Positions 37,170 to 44,744 of a DNA stretch of 64,000 bases are shown in pieces. The stretch covers positions 10,974 to 74,973 of the forward strand of contig DATMFV010000112.1 in NCBI GenBank assembly GCA_035555975.1, given 5' to 3'. Source of the stretch: DATMFV01 sp035555975 (lineage in GTDB: Bacteria; Verrucomicrobiota; Verrucomicrobiia; Chthoniobacterales; Chthoniobacteraceae). Numbering within the stretch: the stretch's first letter is position 1; the number at the start of each line of letters is the position of its first letter. A model generated the notes under the pieces. That model made no database searches, was not told where the DNA came from, and saw only the letters and a list, made by a program, of their open reading frames with translations. Made by a program: the position numbers and the translations under genes.

Positions 37170-38512
37170 CGGTTTTTTTGGAAAGGATCGGGGCGTTCCC
37201 TGCCGTCGGCCCAGACGGAGAGGCCCCGCGTCAGGCTCCAGGCCGTCATGCGGCGGGGATCGCCCTGCCAGAGCCGCTCCCGCGCCCAGGGGAGCCGTTC
37301 GGGTTCCCCCGCCAGGTCGAGCCGGATCACGGGAAAGAGCGGCCCGGGCGGTTTGGCGGGAAGCCCTGCAATGAGCAACCCCCCGGGCGTCTCGCGGAGG
37401 CCAAGGGATCGCCGCGGAGCGCCAAGCAGGACCGCACGCGCCCCGGGAGCCCGCAGGCCCGCCACGCGGGCCGAGCCGTTTCGCGGCCAGAAGCGGAAGA
37501 TCAGGTAGAGCGCCTTTTCCCCGCGCACCTGATAGCCGCAGGTGACAAACTCCGTAAGATCTCCCCGGCGGGTCCCGTAAATGGCCGCGCCATACTTCCC
37601 GAGCCATCTCCCGACGGCGGCCAGCGCCCGCGCCGGTTGCGGGGGGATCTCCCCCTCCGCGTCGGGTCCGACATTGAGCAGGAGATTGCCCCCTTTGGAG
37701 GCGGCTTCGCACAGGAGATCGAGCAGTTGCGCCGCGCTCCGGTAGCGTTCCCCCTCCGCGTAACCCCAGTGACGCCACGCGGTGACCTGGCACGATTCCC
37801 ACGGGCGGCCCGCTTCGGGGAGGATCTCGTGTTCGGGAGTGCCGAAATCCCCCAGCCGCCGCGCCGCGCCGGTCCCGCCCTCCTGCGCGCTGCGATCCAG
37901 GCGATTGTTGATCAACAGCCACGGCTGCCGGCGCTTCATGGCGGCAACCAGTTTGCGGCTTTGCCAATCTGCGGCGCGATGCGGCCACGGGCCGTCAAAC
38001 CAGAAAAGATCAAGCGGGCCGTAACGGGTCAGCAATTCGTCGACCTGCCCGTGAACATACGCCCGGAAGCGGCTCCAGCCCCGGGGGTCGTCCCTGGGGC
38101 CTTCCCAGTAGGCGGGCACCCGCCAGTCGGCCAGGGAATAGTAAAGGCCGACGCGCAACCCCGCCCTGCGGAACGCGTCGAGAAATTCGCGCACAAAATC
38201 CCTCCCCGGAGCCTGTCGGGAGCTGGAATAATCGGTCAACGCGCTATCCCAGAGGCAATAGCCATCGTGGTGGCGGGCGGTCAGCACGGCATACCGGAAA
38301 CCGCCGCGAACAGCCAGCGCGGCCCACTTTTCGGCATCAAAACGCGAGGGATTCCATTGGCAGGCCTCTCGGGCATAGACCTTCTGGTCAAGCTGCTCGC
38401 GGAAAAGCACCTGCTCGCCGCGCCCGATGGCGGCATAAGGCCCCCAGTGAATGAAAAGCCCGTAGCGCGCCTCCTCGAACCATCGCGTGTCGGCTGTTTT
38501 GGATCTCTTCAT
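37166..38512 (-). CDS. GH29 alpha-L-fucosidase
   Basis: A 448-residue retaining glycosidase. It begins close to the family start, WFEEARYGLFIHWGPYA. The HHDGYCLWDS segment (81-90) is the GH29 signature, and GPLDLFWFDGPW gives nucleophile Asp173. The C-terminal beta-sandwich (about 335-448) starts at GAAIYGTRRGDL. No signal peptide, so likely cytoplasmic and acting on imported fucosylated oligosaccharides. The ATG directly abuts the pseudopilin stop (0 nt) and its own stop overlaps the sialidase-like start. Confidence 0.9.
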   Translation of the reverse strand: MKRSKTADTRWFEEARYGLFIHWGPYAAIGRGEQVLFREQLDQKVYAREACQWNPSRFDAEKWAALAVRGGFRYAVLTARHHDGYCLWDSALTDYSSSRQAPGRDFVREFLDAFRRAGLRVGLYYSLADWRVPAYWEGPRDDPRGWSRFRAYVHGQVDELLTRYGPLDLFWFDGPWPHRAADWQSRKLVAAMKRRQPWLLINNRLDRSAQEGGTGAARRLGDFGTPEHEILPEAGRPWESCQVTAWRHWGYAEGERYRSAAQLLDLLCEAASKGGNLLLNVGPDAEGEIPPQPARALAAVGRWLGKYGAAIYGTRRGDLTEFVTCGYQVRGEKALYLIFRFWPRNGSARVAGLRAPGARAVLLGAPRRSLGLRETPGGLLIAGLPAKPPGPLFPVIRLDLAGEPERLPWARERLWQGDPRRMTAWSLTRGLSVWADGRERPDPFQKNR

Positions 38513-39130
38513 CTATTGAGGAACCCAGGGGAGCGCGCCGGTGACCCCCGGCAGCTCTGCCGGGCTGACGGCAACCACGTGCCCGTCGAAGTAAAGGAGG
38601 TTGGCCTTGCCCCGGTGCCGGGCGGCGAGGTTGCCATCTTCATAAAGCGACGGGGAGGCAATCCCCCGCGCCACCGCGTCTCCCGCAAAAATCACTTCCG
38701 AGGAAGGCTGCACGGCCACGAGACGGTAAACGATCCGATACACCTTTTCCGGCTTTTCATTGATATAAAGGTTTTTGCCGTAATCTGACTTATGGTTGCT
38801 CTGCACCAGCGTCGTCCCTGAAGGGCAGGCAAAGACACCCGGAGGCCGCGCTCCCTTCACCATCTTTGCACCGGGAAGGAGATAGGGAAGCAGCCCGTCC
38901 TCCCACGTCCCGCTCTCGCCCGCCAGGACATTGTAGACCACCAGCCCGTTATGATCGACGGCATACCCGGCCATGGCCGCGCCGATCCCCCGAAGCTGGG
39001 AGGCGCAGCGCAGTTGCCGGGAGAGATCGCTACCCAGATTGAAAATCGGAAAGGCCAGCACGATCAGGAATGCCAGGACGACCAGGATGACCAGCAGTTC
39101 CAGAAGGCTGAAGGCGGCGTGCTTATCCAT
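38513..39130 (-). CDS. Prepilin-type pseudopilin in glycan operon
   Basis: A 205-residue protein with an N-terminal prepilin signal: MDKHAA then FSLLELLVILVVLAF, with Glu at +5 after the presumed cleavage before Phe7. The usual -1 Gly is Ala here (HAAFSLLE). The C-terminal domain has CPSGTT and ends with YFDGHVVAVS, matching the many type-II-secretion pseudopilin-like proteins of Planctomycetes and Verrucomicrobiota. ATG at 39130 was preferred over TTG 39136. It follows the PEP-CTERM gene by 9 nt and abuts the fucosidase gene. The PilB/secretin system earlier in the window could assemble it (inference). Confidence 0.82.
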   Translation of the reverse strand: MDKHAAFSLLELLVILVVLAFLIVLAFPIFNLGSDLSRQLRCASQLRGIGAAMAGYAVDHNGLVVYNVLAGESGTWEDGLLPYLLPGAKMVKGARPPGVFACPSGTTLVQSNHKSDYGKNLYINEKPEKVYRIVYRLVAVQPSSEVIFAGDAVARGIASPSLYEDGNLAARHRGKANLLYFDGHVVAVSPAELPGVTGALPWVPQ

Positions 39131-39139
39131 GTTCAAGGC

Positions 39140-39973
39140 TTACCGGTGCGATCGACGCCGCAGCAGCCGGATGGCGAAGAGCGCGGGCAACAGCATCAAC
39201 ACGGTTTTCGGTTCCGGAATGGAAGCGACATCGTCGATGACGAGATCGTCGAGGTAGAGGGTCGCGCTGGAGACCTGCCCCAGGTTGGTGAAATTCAGCC
39301 AGGTCAGGTCGGTATCGCCCGCCAGTTCTCCCGCGTGAAGCAGGTTGGAAGCGATCTTCTCGCCGTTGAGCCAGAGGTCCATACTCTGCGCCTGAAGACC
39401 GCCGCCGGTATAGTGATGGGAAGCGGTGGTCTGGTTATAGACAATGACCAGTTGGTTGACCTGATCCTGATCGTAGGCTCCCAGCAGGTCGCCGCGCGCC
39501 AGATTGTTCCCTGTGGCGGCATAGAGATTCCCGTCGCGGAAAAAGAGGCCGAACGCCGTTGAACCGTTGCTGTTGTAACCGGTCCCCCCGCCGATGCGCA
39601 ACAGGAAGCCATAGCCCGAGTTGTCGGCGCTGGAAGGCTGGTAAAAGCTGAACCCGATCTGCCCCGTCCGGCCAAAGCCGGTCCCTGTCCTGATGCGGGT
39701 GGCGGTATAGCTGATGGTCTGTTGCGAGATGGAATGGACCTCGAAAGAGGCATACTGGTTGTTGACACCCTTGCCAAAGAGGTTGGCCGCGTCCGCCTCG
39801 ACGAGCGTTCTGGTATAAGCCTCCCCGCTGGTTGCATTGGAACTGCTGTTCCACGGAAGAGGATCGCCCGCCGTATAGGACGAGAAATCATCCTGCAACA
39901 CCACGGCGGAGAAACAGGAGGCTCCCATGGCAAACAGGGCGAGGGTAAAGGAAGACAAGGAGAAGAGCTTCAT
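39140..39973 (-). CDS. PEP-CTERM anchored secreted protein
   Basis: A 277-residue protein: signal peptide (KLFSLSSFTLALFAMGASC), then a beta-rich domain (about 25-235) of jelly-roll/concanavalin type with many Asn, Ser, Gly and Thr, and a C-terminal sorting tail IPEPKTVLMLLPAL followed by RLLRRRSHR. That is the PEP-CTERM motif, hydrophobic span and basic end, recognised by an exosortase. No exosortase gene is in the window. The ATG at 39973 starts the signal peptide; the longer frame to 40015 is less likely. It is the first gene of the operon, divergent from lacI, and could bind glycan at the cell surface. Confidence 0.85.
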   Translation of the reverse strand: MKLFSLSSFTLALFAMGASCFSAVVLQDDFSSYTAGDPLPWNSSSNATSGEAYTRTLVEADAANLFGKGVNNQYASFEVHSISQQTISYTATRIRTGTGFGRTGQIGFSFYQPSSADNSGYGFLLRIGGGTGYNSNGSTAFGLFFRDGNLYAATGNNLARGDLLGAYDQDQVNQLVIVYNQTTASHHYTGGGLQAQSMDLWLNGEKIASNLLHAGELAGDTDLTWLNFTNLGQVSSATLYLDDLVIDDVASIPEPKTVLMLLPALFAIRLLRRRSHR

Positions 39974-40052
39974 GGCTTGGAAAGGGGAGGGAAGGCTTCG
40001 GGAATCGACCGGCATTAAAGACCCGACGCCGGCCGGTCGGCAACCGCAGGTT

Positions 40053-40070
40053 CATTTATACAGTTGACTG
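40053..40070. promoter_or_regulatory. Candidate LacI-type operator between PEP-CTERM and lacI genes
   Basis: CATTTATACAGTTGACTG; the first 13 bases are identical to 34651-34663 and the 3' part CAGTTGACTG is a near palindrome. It lies in the 163-bp divergent region between the four-gene glycan operon and the regulator gene. Confidence 0.55.
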
Positions 40071-40136
40071 ACCCCGGAAAGGCAGCCATTTGGGAGTTGC
40101 CTCTGTGAAGGGGACTCCTGTACTTTTGCCGGGACG

Positions 40137-41207
40137 ATGCAATCGCGGCGCCCCACCCAGAAAGACATCGCCGCAATCGCAGGCGTGAATCCCGCCACGG
40201 TTTCCATGGCGCTCAACAACCATCCGCACATCCCGGAACGGACGCGCAACCGCATCCGCAAAATCGCGGAGGAGCTTAACTATTGCCCCGACCCGATGCT
40301 TTCGGCGCTGGCTGCCTACCGCAAGCGGAGCCGCCCCGTTTCGTTTCATGGCACGCTGGCCTGGGTGGCCAATGCGACTAAAAACGGCTGGTTGCAGAAT
40401 CCGCATTTCGCCCGCTATTACGAAGGAGCCTGTCAACAGGCGCAGCGGCACGGCTACCGGATCGAGCCGTTTCACCTGAAGGAACCCGGGCTTTCCTCCC
40501 GAAGGCTTGCCTCGATCTTTCACGCCAGAAGCATCCGGGGGCTCCTGTTCGGCCCGCAGCCCGAACCAAACGCCGAGATTGCCTTTCCCTTTGAGCGGTT
40601 CGCGGCGGTCGCCTTCGGCCACGGCCTCGCCAGGCCGCTGCTTCATTCCGTGGCGACAGCTCATTTCCGGGCCACGGTGCAGGTGATCGAGCGGCTCAAG
40701 GCGCTCGGCTACCGCCGCATCGCCCACACCATGACCGCCTTTCAGGACCGGAAGGTCGGCTACCATTGCCTGGCCGGGTATCTCCTCGAACAGTTCCTTT
40801 CCCGCGATGAACTGATCGTCCCCTCCGTCGATCTCGACTACGATCCGCCCGCCTTCCAACGCTGGTTCAAGAAGACGAAACCCGATGCCATCGTGACCGG
40901 CAACCTGCGCATCCTGCCGATGCTGGAGAAGCTCGGCCTCCGCGTGCCGGACGATGTCGGCGTCGCCTGCCCCTGCCTTCCATGCGGGGAAGGGGTGTTG
41001 AGCGGCATCTCCGAAGATGCCGTCAACATCGGCCGCGTGGCGGTCGATACGCTGGTGGCGCTCCTGCTCAGCGACGAGTGCGGCGTCCCGGCCCAGCCGC
41101 GAAAGGTGCTGGTGGAAGGCTCCTGGATCGAAGGGGGGACGGTGGTACGCCAGCCGGGGGCGACGTGTCCCGCGGGAGTCGATTCAGAAAAACGGGAGGG
41201 CATTTAA
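40137..41207 (+). CDS. LacI-family transcriptional regulator of the glycan region
   Basis: A 356-residue repressor. The N-terminal helix-turn-helix, TQKDIAAIAGVNPATVSMAL with NNHPHIPERTRNRIRKIAEELNY after it, is clear LacI. The MLSALAAYR continuation is common in Verrucomicrobiota/Planctomycetes members. The remainder is a periplasmic-binding-like effector domain (about 70-335). Start ATG 40137. It sits between the divergent PEP-CTERM/fucosidase operon and the transporter fusion; the three operator-like sites in this region make it the likely local regulator. The effector sugar is unknown. Confidence 0.9.
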   Translation: MQSRRPTQKDIAAIAGVNPATVSMALNNHPHIPERTRNRIRKIAEELNYCPDPMLSALAAYRKRSRPVSFHGTLAWVANATKNGWLQNPHFARYYEGACQQAQRHGYRIEPFHLKEPGLSSRRLASIFHARSIRGLLFGPQPEPNAEIAFPFERFAAVAFGHGLARPLLHSVATAHFRATVQVIERLKALGYRRIAHTMTAFQDRKVGYHCLAGYLLEQFLSRDELIVPSVDLDYDPPAFQRWFKKTKPDAIVTGNLRILPMLEKLGLRVPDDVGVACPCLPCGEGVLSGISEDAVNIGRVAVDTLVALLLSDECGVPAQPRKVLVEGSWIEGGTVVRQPGATCPAGVDSEKREGI

Positions 41208-41210
41208 CTG
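41201..41210. promoter_or_regulatory. Candidate LacI-type operator half before transporter gene
   Basis: CATTTAACTG, identical to 34678-34687 (reverse complement CAGTTAAATG). It overlaps the stop of lacI and precedes the transporter fusion start by about 55 nt. Confidence 0.4.
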
Positions 41211-41264
41211 TGTGAGCGTCAGCGGCATTGGTTGAAGCCCCTTCCTTTCGACACATTCCCGCTT

Positions 41265-43652
41265 GTGAAGACTGCTCCGGCCCGCCGCTTTTTCTGGGTT
41301 ATCCTCCTCGCCAATCTCCTGTTCGTGGCGGCGGTTTCCTCCACCGCACAGGAAGCGAAAGTGCGCCTGCGGGTCTCGAACCTCCCCAGCCTGGGCGAGA
41401 CCGATGCCGTTCACGTCGCGAGCGCCCGGGCGGTCAGCCGGTTTCTCGAACTCAACCCGGACGTGGTGCTGGAACGGGCCGAAGGCATCCGCATCGACGG
41501 GCTGGCCCAGGATGTCAGCACCATCATGATGATCGCGGGCGGCATCCCTCCCGACGTTCTGATGCTCAAATTCCGCAGTTTTGACAGCTTTGTCCGGCAG
41601 GGGATGCTCGCCCCGCTCGACGGGGAGGTCGCCGCGGCCGCTGCGGACGGCGACGACAAGCTCTCGCGGATTCCCGAACAGATCCGCCCCGTGATCGAGC
41701 GCATCGGCCCCGATGGCCGGCAGCATCTCTACGGACTGCCGATGCCGTTTTTCGTGACCGGGCTCTACTACAACCGCGAGCTTTTCCGGATGGCCGGGCT
41801 GCCCCAGCGCACGCCGAAGGATTGGGATGAACTCCTTGAATTTGCCCGGAAAATCGAAGCGCTCGGCCCCCAGTACAAAGGTCTCCTGGTCAACGGCGGG
41901 GCCAGCGCAAGCTGGGAACTGATGAATTTCATCTGGTCGGCGGGAGGCGACGCCCTCACCGAAGTCGCCCCCGACGAGTGGCGCGCCACCTTTGATACTC
42001 CGCAGGCGGTGACGGCCTACGAATTCTATTACCAACTGGTGGAGGGGGAACGGCTCGCCGCCCGCTTCACCGGAACGCTCACCACCCAGGAAAGGCAGCG
42101 GGCAGGGATGTTTTTTGACAACGTCGGCGGCGGCGCGATCTCCTTCGACCCCGAGCTTTTCGCCTTTGGCGCGGTGCCTGCGGGGCCGGACGGCTTTCGC
42201 GGCGCACAGATCAATGCCTGGACCCTCGGGATCTATTCAGAGATCGACGACCCCCGGGTCCGCGATGCGGCATGGCGCTATGTTTCGTTCATGACCGGCC
42301 CGGAGGCGGAACGCATCCGCATCGCCACCATGGTGGAACTCGGCCACGCCGGGCAGATGAACCCGATCACCCTGCGCACCCACGGCTACGGCGAATTCCT
42401 GAGCCTCTCGCCGCCCGGCCTGGAAGATGAAGTGCGCGAGGCGATCCAGCACAGCAAGCCGGAACCGTACGGGAAAAACTGCAACCTGATCTACATGGAA
42501 ATGACCTACCCGCTCGACCGGATACTTTTGAGCGAAACCATCCGCAAGGCATGGGAGGCGGGCGATCGCGGGAAGGTGCGCGCGGAGATTCAGAAGATCC
42601 TGAGCGACGCCGTGCGCCGGACCAACGAGCGGATGATCGGCTATGTTCCGCCCGGCGTGATGCAGTGGCGCAGGCAGGTGGCCGCCGCCGTCGCGCTCGG
42701 GATCTGCGCGATTTTTGTGGCGATCGGCTGGAACGTGACCCGGTTTTTCACCGGCGAAGCCGCTGCACAGTCGCGCCCCTTGAGCCATCGCGGCCCGGCG
42801 GCGTGGCTCTGCCTCTTCCCGGCGCTGGCGTTGATGCTGGTCTGGCACTATGTTCCGCTTTTGCGTGGAACGCTGATGGCTTTCCAGGATTACCAGTTGA
42901 TCCTCGACTCCGCTTTTATCGGTCTGGACAACTTCGCCATCGTCCTTTTTGACCCGACGTTCTGGCGCTCCATTCTGGCGACGTTCCACTTCGCCGCCTA
43001 TACGTTGAGCTTCGGCTTCGCGATCCCGGTCCTGCTCGCCTATGCGCTGCATCTCATTCCCCGGTACAAGATCCTTTACCGGACGGTTTATTACCTCCCG
43101 GCCGTCATGAGCGCCACGGCGATTTTTTTCCTCTGGCGCGAACTCTTCAGCGTCGACGGCCCCTTGAACCTGGCGCTGCGGCTCTTCGGCTTGGAAGCGC
43201 GGCGCGCCTGGACCGAAGACCCCGCGCTGGCGATGCTCAGTTGCGTGGTCCCCGGCATCTGGGCGGGAGCCGGGCCGGGGTGCCTGATCTATCTCGCCGC
43301 GCTCAAGACCATCCCCGAAGAACAGTTCGAAGCGGCTGAGATCGACGGCGCGGGGTTCCTGCACAAGACCACGAAGATCGTCCTTCCCCACCTGCGCCCG
43401 CTGGTCTTCATCAATTTCATCGGCGCGATCGCCGCCGCCTTCCACGGGGCGACGAACATCCTCATCATGACCGGCGGCGGCCCCGAAGGGGCGACCGAAG
43501 TCGCGTCCCTGAAAATTTTCTTCGAAGCCTTCGTGCGGCTGCGTTTCGGCCCGGCCACGGCCATGGCGTGGATTCTGGGAAGCATGTTGATCGGGGTGAC
43601 CGCCCTCCAGCTCAAGCGCCTGGGCCGGATGGAGTTCAAAACCGTGCGGTGA
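41265..43652 (+). CDS. Fused solute-binding protein and ABC permease (MalE-MalF type)
   Basis: A 795-residue protein. The first part is a signal peptide/anchor (RRFFWVILLANLLFVAAV) and a sugar-binding domain (about 35-430) with FFVTGLYYNRELF, SAGGDALTEV and YVSFMTGPEAE. A membrane span (about 476-496) then leads into a six-span permease with EAAEIDGAGFLHKTTKIVLP, the EAA loop that docks the ATPase. Such fusions exist in some Planctomycetes/Verrucomicrobiota. No second permease or ATPase gene is adjacent: the next gene is on the opposite strand. GTG at 41265 gives a compact signal; TTG at 41232 is also possible. Probably imports oligosaccharides for the GH29/sialidase-like enzymes (inference). 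Confidence 0.88.
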   Translation: MKTAPARRFFWVILLANLLFVAAVSSTAQEAKVRLRVSNLPSLGETDAVHVASARAVSRFLELNPDVVLERAEGIRIDGLAQDVSTIMMIAGGIPPDVLMLKFRSFDSFVRQGMLAPLDGEVAAAAADGDDKLSRIPEQIRPVIERIGPDGRQHLYGLPMPFFVTGLYYNRELFRMAGLPQRTPKDWDELLEFARKIEALGPQYKGLLVNGGASASWELMNFIWSAGGDALTEVAPDEWRATFDTPQAVTAYEFYYQLVEGERLAARFTGTLTTQERQRAGMFFDNVGGGAISFDPELFAFGAVPAGPDGFRGAQINAWTLGIYSEIDDPRVRDAAWRYVSFMTGPEAERIRIATMVELGHAGQMNPITLRTHGYGEFLSLSPPGLEDEVREAIQHSKPEPYGKNCNLIYMEMTYPLDRILLSETIRKAWEAGDRGKVRAEIQKILSDAVRRTNERMIGYVPPGVMQWRRQVAAAVALGICAIFVAIGWNVTRFFTGEAAAQSRPLSHRGPAAWLCLFPALALMLVWHYVPLLRGTLMAFQDYQLILDSAFIGLDNFAIVLFDPTFWRSILATFHFAAYTLSFGFAIPVLLAYALHLIPRYKILYRTVYYLPAVMSATAIFFLWRELFSVDGPLNLALRLFGLEARRAWTEDPALAMLSCVVPGIWAGAGPGCLIYLAALKTIPEEQFEAAEIDGAGFLHKTTKIVLPHLRPLVFINFIGAIAAAFHGATNILIMTGGGPEGATEVASLKIFFEAFVRLRFGPATAMAWILGSMLIGVTALQLKRLGRMEFKTVR

Positions 43653-43681
43653 TGACCGGCGGCACGACGGCTCCCCGGGGC

Positions 43682-44716
43682 TCACGTCGCGCAGGAGGCG
43701 TCGGCTCCGCAGAAGACCAGTTTTCCGGTCTTCAACGCTTCCGCCGTATAACTCACCCCGTGAACCTTCAGGTCGTGCTGGTTGAAGAGGGTCAGAAGCC
43801 CTCCCTCCGCGTCAAACTCCAGCGAACGGCCGACCGGGAAAACCCGGCTCTCCCCCGCCGCAAGCACCCCCTGGAGCTTCCACTTGAACAAGGCGCGGTT
43901 GGCGAGGCTCCAGCGGGCGACATCGACCGGAAACGGGCAGACGTTGAGCAGCGTCACGGTCAACGGATCGAGCGAAGCGGCGATGATCCGCACCATCCCG
44001 TCCGGGTGCGGCTTGCCGTGCCGGTCGAGCGGGACCGGCTGCTCGGCGTTGAAACTTTTCGGGGGAGCCAGCGCGTGCCCGCTCGCGTCGTCGGTATGCC
44101 ATGACTGTGACTGGAACTTGAGGAAAAGGCCCAGCCAGCGACCCGCCGCACGGTGCTCGACCAGCAGCCCGCCATCCTGCCAGACGCCATCCTGCTCCCA
44201 ATGGCTCGGGTCGTTGCCCTGGTTCATGTGGACCTCGTGCATCCCGCGCGCGGGGCGGAACCGGAAGACCGGGTCGCTTGTCCCCGGCGCTTCCCACGGT
44301 TCGCCAAAGGTGTAGACCCGCGCGTCGTCGTTGCCGAGGGTGTCGAGCAACATTTCATCGAGCACGGCGTTGAGATCGGCGCGGCAGCCGGGCCCTTCGC
44401 ACGGGAGGACCAGAAACTCGTCGGGCTCAAACAGGTTGAGGCGGATGTAGTCGAGCGCGAGCCGCTGCGGCCGCGTCCCGTCGAGCCGGTGGAAACCGGG
44501 CGGCAATTCCGAAAGCCCGCAGGTCAGCGGATGGACGAAATCGTGCACGAAAAGGTACGCCACCGGCGAAGGGTGGAGCTTCGAGCGGACGTTGATCGCC
44601 ACCCGGTAGTCGATGCCGCCCGCCTCCACATGAAGCTGATAATGCGACTGCCCTTCGCCCGCGAGGCGGCGCACTTTGGCGCGCGCTTTGAGGACTCCGT
44701 AAACGTCGAGGGGCAT
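43682..44716 (-). CDS. DUF2278 (YukJ-like) family protein
   Basis: A 344-residue cytoplasmic protein. It opens MPLDVYGVLKARAKVRRL, with YQLHVEAGGIDYRVAINVRS and YLFVHDFVHP after it, the hallmark of DUF2278. A later region (about 245-344) with LTVTLLNVCPFPVDVARWSL and KWKLQGVLAAGESRVFPVG looks like a lamin-tail-like beta domain appended to it. Function of the family is unknown. ATG 44716 gives the family start; the frame is open far upstream into recJ but that extension is non-coding-like. It follows recJ by 28 nt. Confidence 0.78.
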   Translation of the reverse strand: MPLDVYGVLKARAKVRRLAGEGQSHYQLHVEAGGIDYRVAINVRSKLHPSPVAYLFVHDFVHPLTCGLSELPPGFHRLDGTRPQRLALDYIRLNLFEPDEFLVLPCEGPGCRADLNAVLDEMLLDTLGNDDARVYTFGEPWEAPGTSDPVFRFRPARGMHEVHMNQGNDPSHWEQDGVWQDGGLLVEHRAAGRWLGLFLKFQSQSWHTDDASGHALAPPKSFNAEQPVPLDRHGKPHPDGMVRIIAASLDPLTVTLLNVCPFPVDVARWSLANRALFKWKLQGVLAAGESRVFPVGRSLEFDAEGGLLTLFNQHDLKVHGVSYTAEALKTGKLVFCGADASCAT

Positions 44717-44744
44717 GAGAAGGGAAGGGGGGCCGGTCTTTCTT

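Noticed and set aside
35862..37988. 708-residue version of the sialidase-like gene
   Set aside because: The extra N-terminus is the GH29 gene read in the wrong frame; the ATG overlapping the GH29 stop is the right start.
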